A stretch of DNA of 41,906 bases from Actinospica durhamensis (GTDB lineage: Bacteria; Actinomycetota; Actinomycetes; Streptomycetales; Catenulisporaceae). The position numbers were made by a program, and so were the translations under genes. Below, piece by piece: positions 1 to 7,912 of the stretch. Every line of letters starts with the position of its first letter. Within the stretch, counting starts at the first letter, position 1. Below the pieces are notes generated by a model that saw only the letters and a program-made list of their open reading frames with translations, was not told the origin of the DNA and did not search any database. The DNA lies in NCBI RefSeq assembly GCF_018139695.1, contig NZ_JAGSOG010000044.1, forward strand, positions 1 to 41,906, in the 5' to 3' direction.

Positions 1-2
1 CC

Positions 3-155
3 CTAGGTCGCGCCGCACCCCACCGGCCCGACATTGCTGCGCACGCCGACGAGGAGACGCCCGAACCCGAGACCCACCCTTGTCTGTGGATGGATCGGGG
101 CTCACGCCCCGATCTGAACACCAATCCAGCGTTTTACCAGCTCAAAGGGCTGTAG
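3..155 (+). pseudogene. C-terminal remnant of an unknown gene, possibly a tyrosine recombinase
   Basis: An open frame enters from the left edge and stops at TAG 153-155. Its last residues include LWMDRGSRPDLNTNPAFYQL. The spacing of LW, G, L and YQL faintly recalls the stretch of phage-type tyrosine recombinases just before the Arg-rich active-site box, but no catalytic residue is present. If it was a recombinase it is cut before its active site. The DNA from 120 to 205 is visibly less GC-rich than the rest of the window, and a broken permease gene follows directly. This could equally be the true end of an unrelated gene. The family call is a guess from a short motif. Confidence 0.25.
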
Positions 156-192
156 TACATTGATTCAGGGAAGCGGATCCGGTAGAATCTGA

Positions 193-828
193 GAACAGAG
201 CAGGTTCCTGCCCGGAATCTTCACCCAGACCCTCGCCTTCACCACCGGCACCACGGCGGTCGGGCTCGCCGACGACCTGAGCAAGGGGCTGGTGGACCGC
301 TTCCGCTCGCTGCCGATGGCCCGCTCGGCGGTGCTGCTCGGCCGCACGGTCGCGGACTGGATCCAGAACCTGCTGGTCCTGGCCATCATGGCGCTGTGCG
401 GGGTGGCGGTGGGCTGGCGCATCCACAACGGCTTCCCCAAGGCCGTGCTCGCCTTCGCGCTGTTGATGCTCTTCGCCTACGCGATGAGCTGGATCGGTGC
501 GCTCATCGGACTTTCGGTGAGCACGCCGGAGACGGCGAACACGGCCGGGTTCATCTGGCTGTTCCCGGTCACGTTCGTCTCCAACGCCTTCGTGCCCACC
601 ACCTCGCTGCCCGGCTGGCTGCAGCCGATCGCCGAGTGGAACCCGATCTCCTCGACCGTGCTCGCGCTGCGGCAGCTGTTCGGCAATCCCACCGGGTACG
701 CGCCGGGGGCGATCCCGGACGTGTTCCCGATGCGCGAGCCGGTGCTGGTCTCGTTCCTGTGGTCGCTGGTCATCTTGGCGGTCTTCGTCCCGCTCTCGGT
801 ACGCAAGTACCGGTCGGTCTCGGCCTGA
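193..828 (+). pseudogene. 5'-truncated ABC-2 type permease (DrrB-like)
   Basis: From about base 205 the translation reads FLPGIFTQTLAF, then GLVDRFRSLPMARSAVL. These match the middle of daunorubicin-type ABC-2 permeases, including the intact paralogue at 24992-25810 (GIFVQMLSF, GLMDRFRSLPIAR). The roughly 80 N-terminal residues carrying the first membrane segments are missing, and a TGA at 190-192 closes the frame just upstream. The remaining 200 or so residues keep four hydrophobic segments and end normally. A GTG at 292 could start a 178-residue protein, but it lies inside the conserved DRFRSLP motif, so it is unlikely to be a genuine start. No ATP-binding partner is visible here; it may lie outside the window or be lost. 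I read this as a non-functional remnant. Confidence 0.7.
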
Positions 829-871
829 CGCAGCGGCCCGACGGAGCGGCCCGACCGAGCGGGGTGGACGA

Positions 872-909
872 ACGCCGCCGCCCGCAGCGGTGGCTGCGGG
901 CGGCGGCGT
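872..909. terminator. Bidirectional hairpin terminator
   Basis: A perfect 16-bp inverted repeat (arms 872-887 and 894-909, loop CGGTGG) lies between the convergent permease remnant and greA. There is no T-run, which is usual for terminators in high-GC actinomycetes. Confidence 0.75.
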
Positions 910-948
910 GCGACGTGTCGGCCGTGAGGCGGGCGGCCGGGCGCGGGC

Positions 949-1446
949 TCAGCCGGTGTACGGCTCGGCGGAGAGCAGCTTGACCGCGATCGACTTGCCG
1001 TTGGGCAGTTCGTACGAGGTGCTCTCGCCGACCCGGCGGCCGTTGATCGCGGAGCCGAGCGGAGACTGCGGCGAGTAGACCTCGATCGGCGCGCCCGACT
1101 CCTCGCGCGAGCCCAGCAGGAACTCCAGCGTGTCGTCCTCGTCACCGTCGAACGCGATCTTCACCACAGTGCCGGGCGCGGCCATGCCGGACTGGGTGGG
1201 GGCGGTACCGACCTGGGCGTTCTCGAGCAGCTGGCGCAGCTGGAGGGCGCGGGCGTGCATCTTGCCCTGCTCCTCCTTGGCCGCGTGGTAACCGCCGTTC
1301 TCGCGCAGGTCGCCCTCTTCCCGGGCGGCCTCGATCTTCTTCGCGATCTCGACGCGGTACGGACCCTGGAGATACTCCAGCTCGGCCTTCAGACGGTCGT
1401 ACGCATCCTGGGTCAACCAGGTAACGTTGTCGCTGGTCTGGGTCAC
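949..1446 (-). CDS. greA: Transcription elongation factor GreA
   Basis: This 165-residue cytoplasmic protein rescues backtracked RNA polymerase by stimulating cleavage of the extruded RNA 3' end. The N-terminal coiled coil (about residues 10-80) carries the family signature EGDLRENGGYHAA, with the acidic tip residues Asp46 and Glu49 in place. The C-terminal FKBP-like domain follows, with GTVVKIAF, SPLGSAINGR and VGES. Length is normal for the family. The start is GTG at 1446-1444, preceded by AGGAG about seven bases away. It is convergent with the truncated permease, and a terminator separates them. Upstream lies DUF4307, the usual actinomycete neighbour. No defect is seen. Confidence 0.97.
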   Translation of the reverse strand: MTQTSDNVTWLTQDAYDRLKAELEYLQGPYRVEIAKKIEAAREEGDLRENGGYHAAKEEQGKMHARALQLRQLLENAQVGTAPTQSGMAAPGTVVKIAFDGDEDDTLEFLLGSREESGAPIEVYSPQSPLGSAINGRRVGESTSYELPNGKSIAVKLLSAEPYTG

Positions 1447-1707
1447 GATGCTCCTCGTAGGGTCGGATGGCGGCAGCCAAGCCGTTGCGTGCGCGGGTTC
1501 CGTACAGTCCGGTACCCGCCGAAACTACGAGGCTACCAAGCACACCCGACAGATTCCTAGAAATCGAGGTCGTCGGCCTGTTCGCGCGAAGGCCCGCCCA
1601 AGGTCCTTCCGACAGTTCCCGCCGCGCCGCCCGGCCTGCTCAGCCGGTGCGCGGGCCGCCGCGGCCCCGCAGCCGCCGCCCGTCCCGCCTCCCGGCGCGC
1701 CCGGGGC

Positions 1708-2172
1708 TCAGCCCTTGACGCAGCTCGAGACCACGACCGTGTTGGGCGCGGCGGTGGTGTTGACGGTGGTCTGCACGTCCTCCTTGGACCGGCCGGCGCT
1801 GACCGGCACGTTCGCGGAGCCGACGATGTTGCCCTGGAGGTCCTCGGCGTCGAGCGTGCACTCGAGCATCTCGTCGGTGGGCTTGTCCACCTCGAAGGTC
1901 ACGGTGACCGAGTCGGTGCTGGTGGTGAAGGACACGACCGTGGCCTGGACGGCAGGGTTGGCCTGGTTCCAGGCGATGTAGCCGACGACGCCGCCGAGCA
2001 CGCACAGACCCACCACGCCCAAGGTGATCTTGCGGGTGCGCGACATGGCGGGCTTCACGCCGTAGCGCGCGGCGAACTCGGGGCTGGCGAAGGAGGTGGG
2101 GGCGGCGTCCTCGGGCCCGTCCACCTCCGTTTCACGGGTCACGGGCTGATCGATCGGGCTGTACTCGGTCAT
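1708..2172 (-). CDS. DUF4307 family single-pass membrane protein
   Basis: A 154-residue protein of unknown function. An acidic N-terminal segment (about residues 1-45) is followed by Arg/Lys residues (SRTRK), one transmembrane helix at about 49-69 and an extracytoplasmic domain of about 85 residues with beta-rich repeats such as VTVTFEVDKP. The final Cys in SSCVKG and an earlier Cys in MLECTL could form a disulfide. I chose ATG 2172 (MTEYSPIDQ) rather than an upstream extension to 2286, because the extension reads as low-quality coding and runs into the mca promoter region. It sits between greA and mca, the arrangement typical of Streptomyces-type genomes. No catalytic motif is seen, so no function is assigned. 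Confidence 0.85.
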   Translation of the reverse strand: MTEYSPIDQPVTRETEVDGPEDAAPTSFASPEFAARYGVKPAMSRTRKITLGVVGLCVLGGVVGYIAWNQANPAVQATVVSFTTSTDSVTVTFEVDKPTDEMLECTLDAEDLQGNIVGSANVPVSAGRSKEDVQTTVNTTAAPNTVVVSSCVKG

Positions 2173-2339
2173 TTCTCGTCCCTCGGTCGTTCCGGGAAGT
2201 TTCTGCGGCCCGCTCGCGCTCTGGATTGAGGGCGCGGCGGAGCAGGCGGATGCGGTTTCTCGCGATCCACCCCGGGCGTCCGCCACTATAGAGACTCCGG
2301 CGAACGACGCGACGGCCAGGTACGAGGGAGCAGGGACCG

Positions 2340-3209
2340 GTGGAGGACAGGCTGAGGCTGATGGCGGTGCACGCGCATCCGGACGACGAGTCGTCCAAGG
2401 GCGCGGGCACGATGGCCAAGTACGTCGCCGAAGGTGTGGAGGTGCTCGTGGTCACCTGCACCGGCGGCGAACGGGGGGATGTGCTCAACCCCAGGTTGAA
2501 GGGCGATCCCGAGATCGAGGAGAACATTCACGAGGTGCGCCGGGCCGAGATGGAGCGGGCCCGGCAGATCCTCGGCGTACAGCAGGCGTGGCTCGGCTTC
2601 GTCGACTCCGGGTTGCCCGAGGGCGACCCGCTGCCGCCGCTGCCCGAGGGCTGTTTCGCCCTGGAGAAGGTGGAGACGGCCGCGGAGCCGCTGGTGCGCC
2701 TGATGCGCGAGTTCCGGCCGCACGTGGTCACCACCTACGACGAGAACGGCGGCTATCCGCACCCGGACCACATCCAGTGCCACCGGGTGAGCGTGGAGGC
2801 CTTCGACGCGGCGGGTGACCCGGACCGCTACCCCGGCACCGGGGCGCCCTGGCAGCCGCTCAAGCTGTACTACAACCAGACCTTCTCCCGGGCCCGGGTG
2901 CAGGCGCTGCACGCGGCCATGCTCGAGCGCACCGGCTCCTCGCCGTACGAGGGCTGGATCGAGCGCTGGGACGAGCGCGGGGACCGGATCGAGCGCGAGA
3001 TCACCACCCACGTGAACTGCGCGGACTACTTCGAGGTGCGCGACCAGGCGCTGCTGGCGCACGCCACCCAGGTGGATCCGGACGGCTCCTGGTTCGCGGT
3101 GCCGATGGACCTGCAGAAGGCGGTCTGGCCGACCGAGGACTTCGAGCTCGCGCGCAGCCTGGTGGACACCGCGATCCCGGAGGACGACCTGTTCGCCGGC
3201 ATCCGCTGA
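2340..3209 (+). CDS. mca: Mycothiol S-conjugate amidase Mca
   Basis: A 289-residue LmbE-like zinc amidase that cleaves mycothiol S-conjugates to release a mercapturic acid for export plus GlcN-inositol; it acts in detoxification. The zinc motif AHPDDE lies at residues 12-17 (His13, Asp16) and the third ligand is in HPDH at 141-144 (His144). Lys20, just after AHPDDESS, is the residue that separates Mca from the deacetylase MshB, which lacks Lys there. RGDVLNP and the C-terminal VPMDLQKAVWPTEDF also fit Mca. The start is GTG 2340, preceded by AGGGAG. It is divergent from DUF4307 and a strong hairpin closes it. The gene implies a mycothiol-making actinobacterium. Confidence 0.95.
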   Translation: MEDRLRLMAVHAHPDDESSKGAGTMAKYVAEGVEVLVVTCTGGERGDVLNPRLKGDPEIEENIHEVRRAEMERARQILGVQQAWLGFVDSGLPEGDPLPPLPEGCFALEKVETAAEPLVRLMREFRPHVVTTYDENGGYPHPDHIQCHRVSVEAFDAAGDPDRYPGTGAPWQPLKLYYNQTFSRARVQALHAAMLERTGSSPYEGWIERWDERGDRIEREITTHVNCADYFEVRDQALLAHATQVDPDGSWFAVPMDLQKAVWPTEDFELARSLVDTAIPEDDLFAGIR

Positions 3210-3243
3210 GGCCGGGCCGAACGAGCTGAAGCCGAACGGACTG

Positions 3244-3276
3244 ACGGCCTGTCGGGACATCGTCCCGGCAGGCCGT
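3244..3276. terminator. Bidirectional hairpin terminator after mca
   Basis: A 15-bp inverted repeat (arms 3244-3258 and 3262-3276, one G-T wobble, 3-nt loop ATC) lies between mca and the convergent membrane protein gene. Confidence 0.8.
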
Positions 3277-3297
3277 CGGCGTTTCGGCGGGTGCGGC

Positions 3298-5394
3298 TCA
3301 GTTCGCGGCGGCGGAGTCCAGCGGGGCGTTGATGCCCGGCTCGTACACCACCGAGCTGATCTTGCCCGGGTTGGTCTGGGCCCAGGCGGTGAGCTTGTCC
3401 CGCAGCGGCGTGGTGGGCACGATCACGCGCAGCGGCACCGGCGTCTGGGCGATGGACACCTCGAGCTGGGCGAGGTTGTTGAGCAGCACCGGGGTCCAGT
3501 CCTGGCCGCCGGTCCCGACCGTGGTCAGGCCGTCGGTGTTGGACATCGCCGCGAGCTGCGCCTGGAGCTGTCCGGCGTCGTGGTTCAGGGTGGAGAGCAG
3601 CAGGCTCAGGTTCACGTTGTTGGCCTGGCTGCTGTAGGCGATGACCAGGGTGGGCACCCCGTCGCCGAGCATGTCCCAGCGCAGCAGGTTCTGCGAGGCG
3701 GCGATGTAGGCGGGGGAGTGCTGGCCGCTGAGCCAGTACGAGGCCCAGGTGGTGCTCGCGCCGAGCTGCCAGGTCGTGCCGGGGTTGGAGGCGGTGGTGT
3801 GCGGCTTGGCCACCTTCGCCGGGCCGTACCAGTAGCTGCCGGTGACCGCGACCGCGAGGACCGCGGCGACCAGGCCCACGCCGATGCCGTACAGGCCGCG
3901 GCGCGGCAGCCGGGGGCGGCGCAGCAGGTGTCCGGCCGTGCCCGAGGCCACCAGCATCAGCACCGCCCAGGCCTGCTCGGCCTTGGGGTAGTAGTAGCTG
4001 GTGGTCTTGATCGTCTCTTCCTGGTAGACCCGGAAGGCGATGATGGCCACGCCCGAGAGCACCACGGTCAGCAGCCCGGCCCACGCGGTCGGGCGGCGCC
4101 GGGCCCGGCTGGTGGCGAAGCCGATCACCACGGCCAGGATCATCACGCCGAGGGCGAGCCGGCTGAACGGGATGGTGAAGCCGATCGACTGCGCCTCGGT
4201 CCCGGCCTGCAGCCCGCCCCGGATCGCGGCGACGTACTCGCTGAGTGCGGCCGGGATCCCCACCACGGCGACGCCCACCAGCAGCTTCCAGTGCGGCAGC
4301 ACGCGCTTGCGGTAGACGAACCCGGTGACCACCACGAGTATGGCGGCGAACGGGGCGAACAGCTCGTAGGTCAGGAAGATCGCCACGCACAGGGCGGCCA
4401 CCAGCACGATGTGGGTGCGCGGGCCGCGCGGCGGGCGGAAGCAGAAGGCGGCCAGCACGGCCAGCAGGGCCATGCCGAGCACCTGCGGGTCCCAGGTGCA
4501 CCACACCGCGCTGGTGAAGGTGGCCACCGACAGCCAGCCGCCGATCGCGGTGACCAGGAACATCCGGCGCCAGCCGGCCAGCGAGGGGCCGGCCACCCAG
4601 CGGGCGGACCAGGCGACGCAGAGCACGAAGAAGCCGTAGCCGAGGCTGACCCAGATGTTGTAGCGCTGCAGCTCGGCGGCGGAGTTGCCCGGGTTCACGT
4701 TGGAACGCAGGAAGATGTCGGCGAGCGCGTAGATGAAGTGCTGGCCGGGCGGGTAGGTCGCGAGCATGCCCGGGTCGACCATGTTCTTCGACGCGCCCTG
4801 CTTCAGGAAGGTGTAGCCGCCGACCCGGTGGATGGTGTCGAAGAGGTTGAAGTGGCGCAGCCGGTCGCCGGTTATCCCGGCGTAGGCGACCCGCGTGCCC
4901 GCGTCCGTGCCCCAGCTCGGGCCGTAGGCGATGCAGGTCGCGGCGACGAAGGCGCCGAGCAGGGCGAGGTCGCTGCCGAGCACCCGGCGCGGCCAGGTGC
5001 GCCACGGCGCTTCGGCGCCGAGCCAGAGGTACGCGGCGACCAGCAGGGTCAGGCCGGTTCCGCCCACGGCCACCGGCTGCAGGCCCCAGGGCCACAGCGA
5101 GTAGACGAGTCCGGCGGCCATGGTCAGGCTGATCACCAGCACCAGGGTGGCCATCAGGCGGTCCAGCACGGTCGAGCCGACGCGCAGCAGGCCGCCGGTG
5201 CCGAACACCACGACGAGCACCAGCAGCGGATCCGTGCCGGTCAGCTGGGTGAGCAGCGGCAGCGCCCAGGCCCCGGCGAAGAGCCCGAGGACGACCGGAA
5301 GCGGGGGGCGTCGCCGTGCGGGGCCTCGGGCAGGCTCGGTGTGCGGTGCGGCCGCCTCGGCCTGCTCCGCGGAACCCAGCGCCTGCGATCCCAT
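3298..5394 (-). CDS. Large polytopic membrane protein, GT-C glycosyltransferase-like
   Basis: A 698-residue integral membrane protein. A Pro/Arg-rich cytoplasmic N-terminus (about 1-30) is followed by some 12-13 hydrophobic helices up to about residue 530. A soluble, probably extracytoplasmic, domain of about 170 residues follows; it has no Cys and contains SSQANNVNLSLLL and VPLRVIVPTTPLRDKL. The loop around GDRLRHFNLFDTIH and the segment DPGMLATYPPGQHF sit where GT-C fold enzymes place their acceptor and donor loops. No classical DxD was found to settle this. Divergent GT2 and DUF2304 genes suggest it uses a polyprenyl-phosphate sugar in cell-envelope glycan synthesis. The start is ATG 5394, with GGGGAG about eight bases upstream. 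The family assignment is inferred from topology and neighbours. Confidence 0.75.
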   Translation of the reverse strand: MGSQALGSAEQAEAAAPHTEPARGPARRRPPLPVVLGLFAGAWALPLLTQLTGTDPLLVLVVVFGTGGLLRVGSTVLDRLMATLVLVISLTMAAGLVYSLWPWGLQPVAVGGTGLTLLVAAYLWLGAEAPWRTWPRRVLGSDLALLGAFVAATCIAYGPSWGTDAGTRVAYAGITGDRLRHFNLFDTIHRVGGYTFLKQGASKNMVDPGMLATYPPGQHFIYALADIFLRSNVNPGNSAAELQRYNIWVSLGYGFFVLCVAWSARWVAGPSLAGWRRMFLVTAIGGWLSVATFTSAVWCTWDPQVLGMALLAVLAAFCFRPPRGPRTHIVLVAALCVAIFLTYELFAPFAAILVVVTGFVYRKRVLPHWKLLVGVAVVGIPAALSEYVAAIRGGLQAGTEAQSIGFTIPFSRLALGVMILAVVIGFATSRARRRPTAWAGLLTVVLSGVAIIAFRVYQEETIKTTSYYYPKAEQAWAVLMLVASGTAGHLLRRPRLPRRGLYGIGVGLVAAVLAVAVTGSYWYGPAKVAKPHTTASNPGTTWQLGASTTWASYWLSGQHSPAYIAASQNLLRWDMLGDGVPTLVIAYSSQANNVNLSLLLSTLNHDAGQLQAQLAAMSNTDGLTTVGTGGQDWTPVLLNNLAQLEVSIAQTPVPLRVIVPTTPLRDKLTAWAQTNPGKISSVVYEPGINAPLDSAAAN

Positions 5395-5456
5395 CGCTAC
5401 TCCCCATCCGCGCTCGTGCGCTGCCTGCAGCCGACGCCTTCGGCGGCGGCGACAGT

Positions 5457-5528
5457 TTAAGGCCAGAGGTTAAGGCCCGGGCAAGAATCCGAGACTACTT
5501 CACTGTGCGGGCTCGGGGAATTTTCCCC
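5457..5528. promoter_or_regulatory. Candidate operators in the 361-bp divergent gap
   Basis: The gap 5395-5755 separates two divergent envelope genes. It holds a direct repeat TTAAGGCC at 5457-5464 and 5470-5477 (13-bp period, near one helical turn) and an inverted repeat GGGGAA-TT-TTCCCC at 5515-5528. Both are AT-richer than the surroundings. No known binding consensus was recognised. Confidence 0.35.
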
Positions 5529-5663
5529 TCCCCTCCCCGGGGCGCTGGGCGGTCCGGCGGGGCTTCGCGGGCCGCACGGCAGCGGCCGGAACACGGGTGT
5601 GCCGGGTTTGTCCCACGCTGCGCGGCTCTGGGTCACGGCCGGGTCCCGGGGCGCGGGCGGAGC

Positions 5664-5694
5664 TTGGCCACGGCGCCCGCGCGGCTGTTAGGAT
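5664..5694 (+). promoter_or_regulatory. Candidate promoter for the GT2/DUF2304 pair
   Basis: TTGGCC (5664-5669) and TAGGAT (5689-5694) resemble -35 and -10 boxes, although the 19-bp spacer is long. A transcript would have a leader of about 55 nt before GTG 5756. Confidence 0.4.
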
Positions 5695-5755
5695 CCAACC
5701 GATCTGCGTCCGCCGCCCGACCGGGCGGCGACCTTCGAAGACCCAGGGTTGACGG

Positions 5756-6439
5756 GTGCACAACTTTCAAGACGTTTGGCTCGTGATGCCCGTCTTCAAC
5801 GAGGAGACGGTGATCTCGGACGTGGTCGCCCACGTGCTCGAGACCTTTCCCAATGTGGTGTGCGTGGACGACGGCAGCCGCGACGGTTCGGCACGCCGGA
5901 TCCTCGATTCCGGCGCCCACCTGCTGCGCCACCCGATCAACCTCGGCCAGGGCGCTGCCCTGCAGACGGGGTTGAGCTACGCGCTCGCCCAGCCCGGCGC
6001 CGAGTACTTCGTCACCTTCGACGCGGACGGCCAACACCGGGTCGAGGACGTGGTGCGGATGCTGACGGTGCTGCGGGCCAAGGAGGCCGACGTGGTGCTC
6101 GGCTCCCGCTTCCTGGAGTCGGCCGTGGACGTGCCCCCGCTCAAGCGGGCGGTGCTGCGCACGGTGGCGCTCTTCAGCCGGCCCTCGCGCAAGCTGGGCC
6201 TGACCGACGCGCACAACGGCCTGCGCGCGCTGAACCGGTCGGTGGCGGAGAAGATAGACATCACCCAGGCCGGCATGGCGCACGCCTCCGAGCTGGTGGA
6301 CTTCATGGCCCGCTCCGACTTGCGGGTGCGCGAGATCCCGGTGACGATCGACTACACCGAGTACTCGCTCTCGAAGGGCCAGTCGTTGCTCAACGGGATC
6401 AACATCGTGTTCGACCTCGCACTGCGCCGAAGGGGCTGA
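5756..6439 (+). CDS. GT2 glycosyltransferase, polyprenyl-phosphate sugar synthase-like
   Basis: A 227-residue GT-A fold enzyme of the dolichyl-phosphate mannose synthase type. It would transfer a sugar from a nucleotide donor to a polyprenyl phosphate at the inner membrane face. Seen motifs are MPVFNEE near residue 11, VDDGSRDGS at about 37-45, DADGQH at 89-94 (the metal-binding DxD) and VLGSRF. There are no C-terminal membrane helices; a separate DUF2304 gene begins six bases later, and such proteins often provide the anchor. The start is GTG 5756. A weak purine tract lies upstream. The sugar specificity cannot be read from the sequence. Confidence 0.92.
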   Translation: MHNFQDVWLVMPVFNEETVISDVVAHVLETFPNVVCVDDGSRDGSARRILDSGAHLLRHPINLGQGAALQTGLSYALAQPGAEYFVTFDADGQHRVEDVVRMLTVLRAKEADVVLGSRFLESAVDVPPLKRAVLRTVALFSRPSRKLGLTDAHNGLRALNRSVAEKIDITQAGMAHASELVDFMARSDLRVREIPVTIDYTEYSLSKGQSLLNGINIVFDLALRRRG

Positions 6440-6444
6440 GTGCC

Positions 6445-6861
6445 GTGCTGATCCAAGTCCTGCTGATTCTCGCGGCGCTGCTGCTCTTCGCCCTCTTCGT
6501 GCGCCGCTCGCACACCGCGCGGCTCCAGGCGTTCAAGCGCATAGGCTTCCTGCTGTTCTGCGTCTTCGGCGTGTTCGCGGTGATCAAGCCCGACCTGATG
6601 ACCTGGCTGGCCAATCGGGTCGGCGTCGGACGCGGCACCGACCTGCTGCTGTACATGCTGGTGGTCGTGTTCGCGTTCTTCTCGCTCAACACCTACCTGC
6701 GCTTCAAGGACACCGAGCGGCGGCTGACGAAGCTGGCCCGGGCCATGGCGATCCGCGACGCGGTCGCCCCGGCGCGGGCGCTGGAGCTCGAGTCCGAGCC
6801 GGACGAGCAGGCTGTGGACGGGCACGCGCTGGACGAGCAGCAGGACGCGCTCGCCCGCTGA
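6445..6861 (+). CDS. DUF2304 domain membrane protein
   Basis: A 138-residue protein with three predicted membrane helices (near residues 2-18, 34-50 and 66-84) followed by a charged cytoplasmic tail rich in Glu, Asp and Ala. DUF2304 genes almost always follow a polyprenyl-phosphate glycosyltransferase, as here, and are thought to be membrane partners of it. The start is GTG 6445, five bases after the GT2 stop, so the two genes should be translationally coupled. Biochemical function is not established for the family. Confidence 0.88.
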   Translation: MLIQVLLILAALLLFALFVRRSHTARLQAFKRIGFLLFCVFGVFAVIKPDLMTWLANRVGVGRGTDLLLYMLVVVFAFFSLNTYLRFKDTERRLTKLARAMAIRDAVAPARALELESEPDEQAVDGHALDEQQDALAR

Positions 6862-6886
6862 CCTCGGCCGAGCCCGACCGGCTCGA

Positions 6887-6914
6887 GCGGGCGGTGGCGT
6901 TGCGCCCCGCCCGC
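6887..6914. terminator. Bidirectional hairpin terminator
   Basis: GCGGGCGG-T-GGCG, loop TTG, CGCC-CCGCCCGC: a 12-bp stem with a single bulged T. It lies between the convergent DUF2304 gene and the GT2 gene starting at 7880. Confidence 0.7.
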
Positions 6915-6941
6915 GTCCTCGGCTGCCGAGGCGGCCCGGCC

Positions 6942-7880
6942 CTACGGCTGCGGGGACTCCGAGGTCGAGGCGGCGTAGCGCACCAGGCGGCGGAAGAGCG
7001 CCGGGTTGTGCTGGCGCAGCGCCGTGGGCGCGAGGGTGAGCGCGTGCAGCCGCACGGCGCGGTGGCGGCGGGCGACGAGCGCGGCCTTGTGCCAGCCGAT
7101 CCGGTCCATCTGCCGCGCGGTCGCGGTGAAGAAGCGGCGCGACTCGTCAAACCGGGAGCCGTCCACCGCGGCCAGCGAGGACTCGCTGGCCGAGTGCCGG
7201 CGGTAGCGGAAGGCCGGGACCGAGTCGGCGAGCAGCTCCTCGCCCTTCTCCACCAGCTCGATGATCACCGCGAGGTCCTGGACCACGCGCAGATCCTCGC
7301 GGAAGCCGCGGGAGGCCGCGATCGCCTCGGTGCGCCAGCACAGCGAAGGGAAGTAGAGCCAGTTGCCGCGCAGCAGACTCGCGGCCAGCTCCTCGCCGGA
7401 GAGCACCGCCGTGCCGCCCTCGCGCAGCAGCTCCTTCGGGGCGTAGAGTCGGCGCTTGATCGTGTCGGCCAGGCCCATGACCGGCGCGCCGTGCTCGTCG
7501 ATCACCTCGACGCCGGGCTGGATCAGGCCCACGCCGGGCCGGGTGCGCTCGAGTTCGCGCACCCGCGCCACGTAGTTCGGCATCAGCTGGTCGTCGCAGC
7601 CGATCATCACAAGGCGCTCGCGCCGGGCCAGGCCGAGGCACTTCTGGAAGTTCCCGGACACGCCCAGGTTGACCGGGTTGCGCAGGTAGGTCACCCGCTC
7701 GTCGCCGAGCCCGGCGAACCACTCAGGCACCCCGGCCGCCTCGCCGTCGTCGACCACGGTCAGGTGCCAGTCCTGGTCGGTCTGCGTCAGTACGCTGTGG
7801 ACCGACTCCTGCATCAGCGCGACGTCGCCGTAGTAGGGCATCAGGATGTCGATGCCCGGCGACGCGGTGGTTCCGGCCAT
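6942..7880 (-). CDS. GT2 family glycosyltransferase
   Basis: A 312-residue soluble GT-A fold enzyme. The nucleotide-binding start DILMPYYGD is at about residues 11-19, VVDDG at 42-46, and a DxD-like GCDDQLMPNY at about 94-103. The C-terminal half is helical and basic with no membrane segment. It lies just downstream of rmlB and rmlD on the same strand (32-bp gap after rmlD), so it is likely a rhamnosyltransferase or acts in the same polymer. The acceptor is unknown. The start is ATG 7880. Confidence 0.9.
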   Translation of the reverse strand: MAGTTASPGIDILMPYYGDVALMQESVHSVLTQTDQDWHLTVVDDGEAAGVPEWFAGLGDERVTYLRNPVNLGVSGNFQKCLGLARRERLVMIGCDDQLMPNYVARVRELERTRPGVGLIQPGVEVIDEHGAPVMGLADTIKRRLYAPKELLREGGTAVLSGEELAASLLRGNWLYFPSLCWRTEAIAASRGFREDLRVVQDLAVIIELVEKGEELLADSVPAFRYRRHSASESSLAAVDGSRFDESRRFFTATARQMDRIGWHKAALVARRHRAVRLHALTLAPTALRQHNPALFRRLVRYAASTSESPQP

Positions 7881-7912
7881 GGCCGCTCCAGCCTCTCAGC
7901 TCGCTGCGTTCA

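Noticed and set aside
93-114. Perfect 9-bp hairpin GATCGGGGC-TCAC-GCCCCGATC as a terminator
   Set aside because: It lies inside an open frame that stops 39 bp later and has no T-run; it may simply be coding sequence.
3580-5460. 626-codon plus-strand frame opposite the large membrane protein
   Set aside because: The translation is repetitive Gly, Gln, His and Asp; the minus-strand protein has proper membrane helices and codon bias.
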